NCBI RefSeq assembly: GCF_048007035.1
Contig: NZ_CP180355.1
Coordinates: 2,480,001-2,544,000 of the forward strand
Source of the DNA: Imperialibacter sp963977595
GTDB taxonomy: Bacteria; Bacteroidota; Bacteroidia; Cytophagales; Cyclobacteriaceae
Direction: 5' to 3'
DNA length: 64,000 bases
The notes below the pieces were generated by a model. It was given only the letters and a program-made list of their open reading frames with translations, was not told the origin of the DNA and searched no databases. Both the position numbers and the translations under genes were made by a program. Position 1 is the stretch's first letter. Each line of letters opens with the position of its first letter. Below, piece after piece: positions 7,294 through 15,897 of the stretch.

Positions 7294-9786
7294 ATGAGAA
7301 AAATTTACCTCTTTATTTTGGGCTTTGTATTGGCATCGTGCACAGCCTCCCAGGCCCCCGTGGCCACTACCCCTGATTCAGGGGCGAGCGCAGCCTCCGC
7401 CACCAAGGACATTGCTGGTTTTACATCAGGGATGGAAAAGTATGAAGGCTTTTTTCCTTTTTACTGGGACTCCAAAAAAGGCAAAGTATACCTTGAAGTA
7501 AACAAACTAAATTTTGAGTTTTTATACATCAGCTCCCTGCCTGCCGGAATTGGCTCCAACGACATAGGGCTCGACAGAGGGCAGCTTGGTGGTGAGAAAG
7601 TTGTGAAGTTTGTCAGAAGCGGACCAAAAATACTGATGATCCAGCCCAACTACGACTACCGTGCCATCAGCGACGACGCACTTGAAAGAAAGTCGGTAGA
7701 GCAAGCATTTGCACAGTCGGCTATCTGGGGTTTTGATGTGCTGGCCGAAGAAGACTGGTCGGCGCTGGTAGACTTTACGGATTTTCTTCTCAGAGATTCG
7801 CATGGGGTAAGTCAGCGACTAAACAGAGCCAAACAAGGTAATTATAGCCTGGACAAAAGCCGGTCGATGATTTACACCGAGATGACCAAAAACTTTCCTG
7901 AAAACAGCGAGTTTGAGGCGACCATTACCTTCACCGGCACCCCAGCCGGAGCCTGGATCAGATCCGTGGTTCCTTCACCAGAAGCTGTGACGGTCAGAAT
8001 GCATCATTCTATGGTACAGCTACCCGACTCAAGGTTCAAAACAAGGGCATTTGATCCAAGGTCGGGCTACTACGGCACCACTTATATGGACTACGCCACG
8101 CCGATTGATGAGCCGATCACCAAAAGGACTATCAATCGTCACCGGTTAGAAAAGGTTGATCCCTATGCCGCAGTGAGTGAGGCCGTTGAGCCTATCATCT
8201 ACTACCTCGACCCAGGCACACCAGAGCCTATTCGCTCAGCGCTGCTTGAAGGAGCAGCATGGTGGAACCAGGCCTTTGAAGCGGCCGGTTACAAAGATGC
8301 CTTCCAGGTGAAAATACTGCCTGAAGACGTGGATCCGATGGATGTTCGTTACAACCTGATTCAATGGATTCACCGGTCAACCAGAGGATGGTCGTACGGA
8401 GCATCTGTTGCTGACCCAAGAACGGGCGAAATTATCAAAGGGCATGTGAGCCTAGGCTCATTGAGAGCTCGCCAGGATTTTCTGATAGCAGAAGGGCTTT
8501 TATCCCCGTATGAAGACGGCAAGCCGGTTTCCGACGAAATGATGAAAATGGTGCTGGCCCGTATTCGCCAGCTTTCAGCACATGAAGTGGGGCACACGCT
8601 AGGCATTGTTCACAGTTATGCCTCCAGTGTTAATAACAGAGCATCGGTGATGGACTATCCACACCCGTATGTGAAAATGGATGCGAACGGGAACATCGAT
8701 CTTTCCGAAGCCTACGCTGTTGGCATTGGCGAGCTGGATAAGCAAATAATTAAATATGGCTATTCTGACTTTCCTGAGGGAACCGACGAAGCAGCGGCGC
8801 TTGATAAAATCATCAAGGAGACTTTCAGCAAAGGGCTCATGCACATTACCGATCAGGACTCTAGGCCCGTTGGTGGTGCCCATCCTTATTCCCACCTGTG
8901 GGACAACGGCGCTGATGCTGCCGACGAGCTGAATCGAATGATGGCGGTGAGAAGAAAAATACTTGATAATTTTTCTGAAAAGACCATTCGTGCCGACGCT
9001 CCCATGGCGCTGATAGAAGAAGCATTGGCTCCAATGTACTTGTTCCATCGCTATCAGGTAGACGCCACATCGAAAGTGGTTGGCGGACTCAACTACAACT
9101 ACGCCATGAAAGGGGACGGGCAGTTCACTACCAAATACCTGGAGCCTGCCATGCAGATGAAAGCATTCGATGCGCTACTGGCCACGATGACTCCGGAAGC
9201 TTTGGCATTACCCGAAAAGCTTATTCAACAGATTCCTCCCAGGCCTTACGGCTATCCGAGAACGAGGGAGACCTTTGAGGCACGAACAGGTGTGGCGTTT
9301 GATCCATTGTCGGCTGCTGAAACTGCCGCCGACCTGACGCTTTCTTACCTGATCCACCCTGAAAGAGCGACTAGACTTGTTGAGCACCATGCCCGAAACG
9401 CTGCACAACCAGACTTCAGCGCACTTCTTAACAAATTGACGGCCAGTACATGGAAGAAAGCACATCCTGCCGGCTATCATGGAGAAATCATGCGCACTGT
9501 CGACAAGCTGGTGATGTACCACCTGATGAACCTCAGTATCAACACCGACGCCAGCGATCAGGCAAGAGCTATTACCTACTTGCAATTGAAAGACCTGAAA
9601 AGCTGGATCGATGCGAAGGTGAAGTCCGAAAGTGATTCAGATCAAAAGGCGCATTTGACCTTGGCGTCTGCTCAGCTTGGTCTGTTTTTCGAGAAGCCAG
9701 AAGTTGTCAAAGAATACTACAAAGAAACGAAAGCGCCTGACGGCTCTCCCATTGGCATGGACGAGGGGATGGCCTGCGGATTTTGA
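7294..9786 (+). CDS. Zinc-dependent metzincin-like protease (DUF5117/DUF4953 type), lipoprotein
   Basis: 830 aa. The lipoprotein signal MRKIYLFILGFVLASC places the lipidated Cys near residue 16. An N-terminal DUF5117-type beta-rich region (about 45-290) leads to the catalytic region with H430-E-V-G-H434-T-L-G-I-V-H440, the HExxHxxGxxH zinc site. A Met-turn-like SVMDYPHP lies about 15 residues later. A long helical C-terminal domain follows. Members are large secreted or surface peptidases common in Bacteroidota, with unknown targets. The gene stands alone between the divergent 2'-5' ligase gene and the convergent DUF4301 gene. Confidence 0.92.
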   Translation: MRKIYLFILGFVLASCTASQAPVATTPDSGASAASATKDIAGFTSGMEKYEGFFPFYWDSKKGKVYLEVNKLNFEFLYISSLPAGIGSNDIGLDRGQLGGEKVVKFVRSGPKILMIQPNYDYRAISDDALERKSVEQAFAQSAIWGFDVLAEEDWSALVDFTDFLLRDSHGVSQRLNRAKQGNYSLDKSRSMIYTEMTKNFPENSEFEATITFTGTPAGAWIRSVVPSPEAVTVRMHHSMVQLPDSRFKTRAFDPRSGYYGTTYMDYATPIDEPITKRTINRHRLEKVDPYAAVSEAVEPIIYYLDPGTPEPIRSALLEGAAWWNQAFEAAGYKDAFQVKILPEDVDPMDVRYNLIQWIHRSTRGWSYGASVADPRTGEIIKGHVSLGSLRARQDFLIAEGLLSPYEDGKPVSDEMMKMVLARIRQLSAHEVGHTLGIVHSYASSVNNRASVMDYPHPYVKMDANGNIDLSEAYAVGIGELDKQIIKYGYSDFPEGTDEAAALDKIIKETFSKGLMHITDQDSRPVGGAHPYSHLWDNGADAADELNRMMAVRRKILDNFSEKTIRADAPMALIEEALAPMYLFHRYQVDATSKVVGGLNYNYAMKGDGQFTTKYLEPAMQMKAFDALLATMTPEALALPEKLIQQIPPRPYGYPRTRETFEARTGVAFDPLSAAETAADLTLSYLIHPERATRLVEHHARNAAQPDFSALLNKLTASTWKKAHPAGYHGEIMRTVDKLVMYHLMNLSINTDASDQARAITYLQLKDLKSWIDAKVKSESDSDQKAHLTLASAQLGLFFEKPEVVKEYYKETKAPDGSPIGMDEGMACGF

Positions 9787-9799
9787 GCAAAAAAGAAAT

Positions 9800-9826
9800 G
9801 TTCCGGGGTGCGTGGCACCCCGGAAC
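9800..9826. terminator. Strong hairpin between convergent genes
   Basis: A perfect 12-bp stem GTTCCGGGGTGC / GCACCCCGGAAC with a GTG loop lies between the stop codons of the metalloprotease (+) and the DUF4301 gene (-). On the minus strand it is followed by a U-rich run (ATTTCTTTTTT), so it fits best as terminator for the DUF4301 transcript. On the plus strand there is no clear U tract. Confidence 0.75.
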
Positions 9827-9835
9827 GCTCCTGTT

Positions 9836-11383
9836 TCACTGATGCTGATCCTTCAGCAGATCGGTTACTTTCTTGACAGGGTTAAATGTTGAAACAGGCA
9901 CTTCAACAAACACAGTGTTCCAATTGCTCATCGAACCATTCCACAGGCCTGGTAGCTCCTGCGCCTTCAGGGCCTTGCCATCTTTCGATTTCTCCGTGAC
10001 AAAACCTGTTTTCGGGTCGGTGAATTTCATGAGGTCGAACTTCTTGCCCTTATAGTCTTTGGTGCCACACACCAAGTCAACCGGGTTAAAGTGTGTACTT
10101 TCTTCAAAAATTTTCTTTTGCCCTGCATCCTTCAAATCAACCTGCGCACTTTCCACGATCTGTAGCGACACAGTGCCGTCAGGGTTTTTGCACCAAAACG
10201 GACCCCCTCCCGGCTCTCCTTCATTTTTCACCATGCCGCAAATGCGAATGGGTCGGTTGAATTTGCCTTCGAGGTAAGTCGACCTTTCTGCAGCAGACGC
10301 TGTTCTGGCGGTAGTATGACTACTGGTACAAAGCTCTTTTTCCAAAAAGTCGTACATGGCGTCAAGGTCGGCCGCACTTGCAGCACCCGTTTCAAGTTTT
10401 TCAAGGAACCCAAAAATCTTACTTTGGTATTCCAACAGAAGGCTGGCAATCACCTTCTTATAGATAAATGTGTCTTCCTTCAGTCGGTCGGGCACCACAT
10501 TATCTATGTTCTTAACAAATATAACATCGGCATTAAGGTCGTTGAGGTTGGATAGCAATGCCCCATGGCCAGCCGGCCTGAAAAGTAGCCCGCCGTCGTT
10601 TTCCCTGAAGGGTTGATTACTCATGTCCACGGCTATGGTGTCAGTAGATGCCTTCTGCTCGGAAAAGCTTACTTCGAATTTTACCCCGTACTGTTTTTCA
10701 TAGCCCGCCTGCACGGCAGCCACATGCTCTTTGAATTTGGCCCGGTGCTCTGGGCTTACCGTAAAATGCAACTTTACACTGCCGTCCGACGATTTAGCAT
10801 AGTTGGCTCCTTCCACAAAGTGCTCCTCCGCAGGAGTTCTGGCAACACCGTTCTTTTTGTGAAACTTCAAAAGCCCCTTTGGCAACTGGCCGTAACCGAG
10901 TCCCTTGTCGAGCAATAGGTACTCAAGAATAGAAACATACTTTCGTTTTAAGTGAGCTTCCTCCAGCGACGTGCCTGACTTTGCATAAGCATTTTTCAAG
11001 TCATCGTAAAAAGCGAAATCCTCCAGCCGCTTGAAAAAATCAAACATGGAGCCGCTCTTTTGATTGCTCGTCAGTTTCTCATAGTCAGCATCCGAGCCTG
11101 TGTATTCCTCCATAAAGCTGAACAGATCCTTAAACATACGACTGGCCGCTCCAGAGGCAGGCACAAACTTCACAATGGCTTTCGAAGCAGTCGCACTTTC
11201 ATAGCTTTTGAGCCTCACATCAATGTCCTTTTCCGATAACTTACTAAGGCCGTCTCCAATAGTTGCTGCCTTTTCCAATTTCAAAGGGGGGAAATCGACT
11301 TTGAAGTTTTGAATTTGAGCTTCCACTACGTCAGTTGAGGAGCCTCTCTTTTTTATGAAATCAATATCGCTGCTGGAAAACAT
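9836..11383 (-). CDS. DUF4301-family protein
   Basis: 515 aa without a signal peptide. The N-terminal half has KFVPASGAASRMFKDL (about residue 72), and the centre has NDGGLLFRPAGHGALLSNL then DADVIFVKNIDN-like sequence (about residues 262-297). These glycine-rich stretches resemble the sugar/nucleotide-binding loops of UDP-sugar pyrophosphorylases, but I know of no assigned activity. The C-terminal third contains FNRPIRICGMVKNEGEPGGGP, also highly conserved-looking. Length is typical for DUF4301. It is monocistronic, with a strong hairpin beyond its stop and a 198-bp upstream region shared with the divergent TerB-like gene. Confidence 0.85.
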   Translation of the reverse strand: MFSSSDIDFIKKRGSSTDVVEAQIQNFKVDFPPLKLEKAATIGDGLSKLSEKDIDVRLKSYESATASKAIVKFVPASGAASRMFKDLFSFMEEYTGSDADYEKLTSNQKSGSMFDFFKRLEDFAFYDDLKNAYAKSGTSLEEAHLKRKYVSILEYLLLDKGLGYGQLPKGLLKFHKKNGVARTPAEEHFVEGANYAKSSDGSVKLHFTVSPEHRAKFKEHVAAVQAGYEKQYGVKFEVSFSEQKASTDTIAVDMSNQPFRENDGGLLFRPAGHGALLSNLNDLNADVIFVKNIDNVVPDRLKEDTFIYKKVIASLLLEYQSKIFGFLEKLETGAASAADLDAMYDFLEKELCTSSHTTARTASAAERSTYLEGKFNRPIRICGMVKNEGEPGGGPFWCKNPDGTVSLQIVESAQVDLKDAGQKKIFEESTHFNPVDLVCGTKDYKGKKFDLMKFTDPKTGFVTEKSKDGKALKAQELPGLWNGSMSNWNTVFVEVPVSTFNPVKKVTDLLKDQHQ

Positions 11384-11411
11384 TTCGTAAGTCGTTTAAG
11401 TCGGCAATTAG

Positions 11412-11432
11412 CTTCACCTAATTAAGGTGAAG
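11412..11432. repeat. 8-bp inverted repeat in a divergent intergenic region
   Basis: CTTCACCT (11412-11419) and AGGTGAAG (11425-11432) are separated by AATTA. The element sits 29 bp upstream of the DUF4301 start and 150 bp upstream of the TerB-like start. It could be an operator or a 5'-UTR hairpin; nothing in the sequence decides this. Confidence 0.4.
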
Positions 11433-11581
11433 GGGTCGATAAATCCAAGGTTAAAATGGATAAGAATTCTTACTATAAGCTCCTTTGTGTTATTCGCCGT
11501 AGGGTCTTACGCTTTAAAAATGTTAATTCGTAAAAATCAAAAGTCTTCGTAATTTGTCTACCTAAAGCATATGTCTCCATC

Positions 11582-12037
11582 ATGAACGAATTTTTGACAA
11601 TATCACCTACTTTCTACGGTATGAGCATCGTGCCGAAGAAATACTGGAAGGACTATGGCTTTGCGCTGCTCACTATTGCCGGGGCGGATGGGGATGTGTC
11701 AGACCCCGAAATGGACTGGCTTACCGAAGACCTTGGGCAGTCTTTGAAAGTAGGTACCGACCTCATTGCTGCCTGGGAAGAGTTCGACTGGGAAAATGCT
11801 GACCTTGGCGAAATTTTCCAACGACTTAACCCCAATCAAATAGCAAACTACAGCAAGCTTATGCTCTACGACGCCATCAGGATGTCTTATGCCGATGGGG
11901 ATTTTTCTGACAAAGAGCGTGAAAGCGTAGATGAATGTGCCCGAATTCTTAAAGTGAAAAAGGAGACAGTAATGGCCATGGAGGCCCTTGTTGAAATGGA
12001 ACGGGCAGCCGACAAACTCCGACAAACTATTCTTTAA
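11582..12037 (+). CDS. TerB-like (tellurite-resistance-domain) protein
   Basis: 151 aa, cytoplasmic, predicted all-helical. Two copies of an acidic motif, GADGDVSDPE (about residue 34) and YADGDFSDKE (about residue 106), match the two metal-binding helix-loop repeats of the TerB/DjlA-N fold. TerB-domain proteins bind divalent metal ions and appear in stress and phage-defence clusters. No other ter gene is nearby. The next gene, a C2-like protein, begins 21 bp after its stop, so the two probably form one transcript. Confidence 0.75.
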   Translation: MNEFLTISPTFYGMSIVPKKYWKDYGFALLTIAGADGDVSDPEMDWLTEDLGQSLKVGTDLIAAWEEFDWENADLGEIFQRLNPNQIANYSKLMLYDAIRMSYADGDFSDKERESVDECARILKVKKETVMAMEALVEMERAADKLRQTIL

Positions 12038-12057
12038 ACTCAACATCCAGCCAACCT

Positions 12058-12414
12058 ATGGAAGCGTTATCTATCAGAATCATCAACATTCACTGCTACT
12101 TTTATGAAGAAAACGATGGTGACGAGGTATTTCTGGTCATCAACAAAAAGAAAATATGGCCCGTGGATGAGAAGTGGTACCGCATGAAGGCCGAATCATT
12201 GGAAGTTGACCATGTCATTGACGGCTTCAAAGTGAACGAAAAGGTTGATTTGGAGGTGTGGGACTACGACTACCTCAGCCCCAACGACTATATGGGTAAA
12301 ATCACCATGCTCATCGACAAGCCAGGTGGGCCATACACCACCGATATGCAGCTGGCCGACCCCAAGCAAATCGCCCGGTACTCCATCACCTGGGAAATAA
12401 TAAAACCTAAGTGA
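12058..12414 (+). CDS. Small C2-domain-like protein
   Basis: 118 aa. The sequence is beta-rich, and the stretch VDLEVWDYDYLSPNDYMGKI (about residues 75-94) closely resembles the late strands and Ca2+-binding loop of C2 domains: acidic D-x-D, then a D, then hGxh. An earlier EENDGDEVFLVINKKKIWP segment fits strands 2-3. Bacterial C2-like domains are uncommon; binding of calcium or phospholipid is inference from the motif only. There is no signal peptide or membrane segment. It is likely co-transcribed with the upstream TerB-like gene and its stop lies 3 bp from the convergent MaoC gene's stop. Confidence 0.6.
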   Translation: MEALSIRIINIHCYFYEENDGDEVFLVINKKKIWPVDEKWYRMKAESLEVDHVIDGFKVNEKVDLEVWDYDYLSPNDYMGKITMLIDKPGGPYTTDMQLADPKQIARYSITWEIIKPK

Positions 12415-12417
12415 CCA

Positions 12418-12822
12418 CTAAGGAATAAGCTCTTTGTGCATCACCTTGGCTTCGCCTTCTATGACGGCCTTTCCCGTGGCAACGTGTGTAAGCACTGTGG
12501 CAATGGTGGCCGAATTTCTCCCGTCAAGACTTAACACCTCCACTCTCGCCTGGTAGTCCTCCCCTGGGTACACCGGCCTTTTGAATTGCAACGTCTGACC
12601 AAGATAGATGGTGCCATCGCCAGGAAAAATGGTGCCCAGTATTCTGGAGAAAATAGCTGAGCTAAAGATGCCGTGGACTATCGGTTTCTTAAAAGAGGTG
12701 TTGGCAGCAAACGTCGCATCGATGTGCACGGGGTTTTTGTCACCGCTTAGCTCGGCAAAGGCATTTACCTGCTCCTGGGTAAGTGAAAAAGGCATTTCGT
12801 AAGTATCTCCGACTTTCAGCAT
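12418..12822 (-). CDS. MaoC-family (R)-specific enoyl-CoA hydratase
   Basis: 134 aa from the ATG at 12822 (MLKVGDTYEMPFSLTQ); an upstream in-frame start at 12879 would add a Cys/Lys-rich tail not seen in the family. A single hot-dog domain is present. The hydratase-2 motif is FAELSGDKNPVHIDATFA followed by KPIVHGIFSSAIFS, with the catalytic Asp and His in D-x4-H. Length and motifs match PhaJ-type hydratases, which convert enoyl-CoA to (R)-3-hydroxyacyl-CoA. No PHA synthase is in the window. The gene is monocistronic and convergent with the C2-like gene. Confidence 0.88.
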   Translation of the reverse strand: MLKVGDTYEMPFSLTQEQVNAFAELSGDKNPVHIDATFAANTSFKKPIVHGIFSSAIFSRILGTIFPGDGTIYLGQTLQFKRPVYPGEDYQARVEVLSLDGRNSATIATVLTHVATGKAVIEGEAKVMHKELIP

Positions 12823-12961
12823 AGTAGCTTTGTTTGCCTTAAATATAAGGGCTTTTTTGCAACTACTTCCGCACAACAAATTTTCACCACCAACGGATTA
12901 TTGCTTGAATCAAAAACCATTTATGTTGTTCTTCCCGCATTAACCCGAAAACCAATCAGTC

Positions 12962-15148
12962 ATGCAAAAAAGACTCAACTACTTGCTGCTGCTTGCCTTC
13001 ATCATGCTCGTTCACTGGGCAGAAGCGCAAAGCGGAAAAAAGCCCATCGTCACTTCCGACCTAATGAAAATTGTTACCTCCTCACAGCTGGAGGTATCGC
13101 CCGATACCAGGAAAGCGGTGATGGTCGTCACCAAAAGAGATCAAAAAGGGGATGACTATTTTTATAGCCACAACCTTTACATGCTCGATCTTGAAAAAGG
13201 TGGAGAGCCTATTCAGCTTACGTTCGGAAAAAAGAGCGACTCACAGCCTACCTGGGCTCCTGACGGTGAAAAAATCGCTTTTGTGCGATCCGACGACGGA
13301 AAATCGCAAGTATGGATTCTGCCGTTAACCGGGGGCGAAGCCTATCCACTTACTTCTGCCAAGCACGGTGCCTCTGGCCCCCGCTGGGCTCCCGACGGAA
13401 AATCTATTCTCTTTTCGTCGTCCATCCCCGATTGGGACACTGAAGGCGCCCCAACCTGGGCTTATGAAAGACCAGGAAGAGCATTCAAAGACGAGCCCAA
13501 CTGGAAGGCGCTAAAAGACGAAGAGAAAAAAGACATTAAATCTACTCCCGACGGCGACCTTGAAGAGCTTCGGGCATGGCTGGCCAAAAATGCCGTCGAC
13601 AAAAACCCACGGGTGTTTGTGAATCAGGATTTCCAGGCGGAACAGGGACTCAACCCCGAGATGAAGTATCGGCATTTATTCATTCAGCCGCTTCATGGCG
13701 GGAAAGCCCGACAACTCACCAAAGGTTTCCAGGATTTTGCCGGTGGCGATTGGTCGCCGGATGGAAAAACCATTGTTTGCTCCTCTGTGGCTTACAAAGT
13801 GGAGCCCGACAAGCAAAGCTACTCTGACCTTTGGAAAATTGACGTCACGTCAGGTTCTGCTACCTCCTTCCTTCATATGGAGGGTTTTTCCTTAGGCAAT
13901 CCACAGTTCTCGCCCGAGGGAAAGTCCATACTGTTTTACATGCGAGATGATGTAAACAGGCATGCTACGCAAAATGACCTGGGGCTTGTCAACACCGACG
14001 GCAGCGGCGCAAAAATGATTACAGCGGAGTTTGACAGAGACGCTGGTGGGCCGGTCTTTTCTCCTGATAACAAAAAAATCTATTTTACTGCGTCGTCCGA
14101 AGGCGACATTCCTTTGTACAGCTACGACCTGAAGAAAGGCGAAATCGTTACCCTTTTGGAAGGAGACAAAGGCATCAATGACATTGCGCTTGCAGGCAAA
14201 AAAATCATCATGACCATTACCGACTTCAACAACCCTTTGGAAGTATACAGCATGGACGTGAAGAGCGGGGCTTTGACAGCGTTAACACATTTCAACTCAG
14301 ATTGGCTGAAGGACAAAATCGTCACTCCCGTTTCCGAATACTGGGTCACCCGACCCGACGGCGTAAAAGTGCAGTACTGGGTGATGCAACCCGTTGGCTT
14401 CAAACAAGGAACCAAATATCCGACGGTACTAGAAATCCATGGTGGGCCTTCTGCCATGTGGGGGCCGTCGGGGTTGAGCATGTGGCATGAATTTCAGTTG
14501 CTTTCCAGCTGGGGTTATGGCGTGGTTTTCAGTAACCCACGGGGTAGTGGCGGCTACGGCGATGCGTTCAAAAAAGGTAATTATAGAGACTGGGGCCACG
14601 GGCCTGCCAACGACATCCTGGCAGCATTGGATGATGCTACTTCCAAAAACAGCTGGATGGATACCGACCAGCTATTTGTAACAGGCGGCAGCTATGCTGG
14701 TTACATGGTGGCCTGGCTGGTAACGCAAGACAAGCGTTTCAAAGCAGCGAATGCGCAAAGAGGTGTATACGATCTCACTACTTTTATGGGAGAAGGCAAT
14801 GCCTGGCGGCTGGTACCAACGCATTTTGGCTACCCATGGGAAGACGGCGTTCAGGAAATCCTTGATGCCAACTCACCTATTACCTTCATCGACCAAATTA
14901 CGACCCCTCTGCTCATCATGCACTCGGATCAGGATTTGAGAACGGGCACGATTCAGTCGGAAATGATGTACAAAAGCCTCAAAGCACTTGACAGGCCGGT
15001 GGAATATGTGCGGTATCCGGGCGAAGGGCATGAGCTGAGCAGAAGCGGCAATCCACTGCGCATGATGGATAGGCTGGGCCGGTTTATTGAGTTTTTTGAA
15101 AGGTACGTGAAACACCCCGAAGCGCCTGCAGCTACTGTGGGAGAATAA
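12962..15148 (+). CDS. S9-family prolyl oligopeptidase / acylaminoacyl peptidase, secreted
   Basis: 728 aa. The signal peptide (MQKRLNYLLLLAFIMLVHWAEAQ) is followed by a TolB/PD40-type beta-propeller (about residues 45-450) with repeated PTWAPDGEKIAFV and PRWAPDGKSILFS blades. The alpha/beta hydrolase domain holds the triad Ser577 (GGSYAGYM), Asp658 (HSDQDLRTG) and His690 (GEGHELSR). S9 peptidases cut short peptides after proline or remove acylated N-terminal residues; the export signal points to periplasmic peptide scavenging. The gene appears monocistronic. Confidence 0.95.
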   Translation: MQKRLNYLLLLAFIMLVHWAEAQSGKKPIVTSDLMKIVTSSQLEVSPDTRKAVMVVTKRDQKGDDYFYSHNLYMLDLEKGGEPIQLTFGKKSDSQPTWAPDGEKIAFVRSDDGKSQVWILPLTGGEAYPLTSAKHGASGPRWAPDGKSILFSSSIPDWDTEGAPTWAYERPGRAFKDEPNWKALKDEEKKDIKSTPDGDLEELRAWLAKNAVDKNPRVFVNQDFQAEQGLNPEMKYRHLFIQPLHGGKARQLTKGFQDFAGGDWSPDGKTIVCSSVAYKVEPDKQSYSDLWKIDVTSGSATSFLHMEGFSLGNPQFSPEGKSILFYMRDDVNRHATQNDLGLVNTDGSGAKMITAEFDRDAGGPVFSPDNKKIYFTASSEGDIPLYSYDLKKGEIVTLLEGDKGINDIALAGKKIIMTITDFNNPLEVYSMDVKSGALTALTHFNSDWLKDKIVTPVSEYWVTRPDGVKVQYWVMQPVGFKQGTKYPTVLEIHGGPSAMWGPSGLSMWHEFQLLSSWGYGVVFSNPRGSGGYGDAFKKGNYRDWGHGPANDILAALDDATSKNSWMDTDQLFVTGGSYAGYMVAWLVTQDKRFKAANAQRGVYDLTTFMGEGNAWRLVPTHFGYPWEDGVQEILDANSPITFIDQITTPLLIMHSDQDLRTGTIQSEMMYKSLKALDRPVEYVRYPGEGHELSRSGNPLRMMDRLGRFIEFFERYVKHPEAPAATVGE

Positions 15149-15163
15149 CTTATAGGGCATCCG

Positions 15164-15217
15164 GGGGCTACTGTCAGATAAGTTTAACCCAGCATGGTAT
15201 ACTGATGACAGAGCCCC
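15164..15217. repeat. Long imperfect inverted repeat upstream of the toxin-antitoxin pair
   Basis: GGGGCT-a-CTGTC (15164-15175) pairs with GACAG-AGCCCC (15207-15217), giving an 11-bp stem with one bulged base and a 31-nt loop. It follows the S9 peptidase stop by 15 bp. It may help end that transcript, but no U run follows directly. Confidence 0.4.
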
Positions 15218-15268
15218 TTGTGGGTTTTCACACTATCAATTGAAAATGTTCCAAAAAATGACTAGATT

Positions 15269-15291
15269 GTTTTGACATTTTTTGTCAAAAC
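15269..15291. promoter_or_regulatory. Perfect palindrome, candidate operator of the XRE-MntA/HepT operon
   Basis: GTTTTGACA (15269-15277) and TGTCAAAAC (15283-15291) are exact inverted copies around five T residues. The site ends nine bases before the GTG start of a gene encoding an XRE helix-turn-helix protein. Such placement is typical of autoregulated toxin-antitoxin operons, where the antitoxin binds a palindrome over the promoter. The left arm also contains TTGACA. Binding by this antitoxin is inference. Confidence 0.65.
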
Positions 15292-15300
15292 GATATCACT

Positions 15301-15897
15301 GTGAACAGTTTTGGTTCCATTATTAAAAAGAGCCGGGAAGAGGCTAATATCCCGCTACGTAAGGTGGCGGCCTTTCTCGACATTGATCAGGCCGTTCTCA
15401 GTAAAATAGAGCGGGGCCAACGGAAGCCCAAAAGGGAATTGGTGGAAAAGCTGGCTGAATTTTTTAACACAAACAAGGAGAAGCTGCTCATTGCCTGGCT
15501 GTCAGATAAAGTGCTTTACGAGGTGCAAGATGATGACCTGGCACTTAAGGCGTTACAGGCAGCAGAAGACCAGGTACTTTATCGAGCGGCAGAAAAATCC
15601 GAAAGAAGCCAAACCATCAGTAAGCTAAAATCGGCCATGAAGGCTTTTTCACAAATAGACAGGGCCTGGATATTTGGTTCATTTGCCAGAGCGGAGGATG
15701 GCCCTCAAAGCGACATCGATGTGCTGATTGATGTGCCACAAGAAATAAAATTCACACTGTTTGATATCGCTGAGATTCGGGAACAGCTGGAAAAGGCTGT
15801 GGGAAAAAAAGTGGACGTGGTAATGCTCAACGGTATAAGACCCGCCTTGAAAAAAAGTATAGAGAATGAAATGCAGTTGATTTATGAAGCCGGGTAA
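15301..15897 (+). CDS. MntA-type antitoxin with fused XRE DNA-binding domain
   Basis: 198 aa from a GTG start; no later start would keep the DNA-binding domain intact. Residues about 5-58 form a Cro/C1-type helix-turn-helix (IPLRKVAAFLDIDQAVLSKI, then ERGQRKPKRE). Residues about 100-198 form a minimal nucleotidyltransferase with G126-S127 and D138-x-D140 (GSFARAEDGPQSDIDV), the GSx10DxD signature. A later KKVDVVML supplies the third acidic residue. MntA antitoxins AMPylate a tyrosine of HepT toxins and so silence them. The usual MntA is about 100-140 aa without a helix-turn-helix, so this protein seems to add its own transcriptional control. It overlaps the HepT gene by 14 bp. Confidence 0.88.
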   Translation: MNSFGSIIKKSREEANIPLRKVAAFLDIDQAVLSKIERGQRKPKRELVEKLAEFFNTNKEKLLIAWLSDKVLYEVQDDDLALKALQAAEDQVLYRAAEKSERSQTISKLKSAMKAFSQIDRAWIFGSFARAEDGPQSDIDVLIDVPQEIKFTLFDIAEIREQLEKAVGKKVDVVMLNGIRPALKKSIENEMQLIYEAG

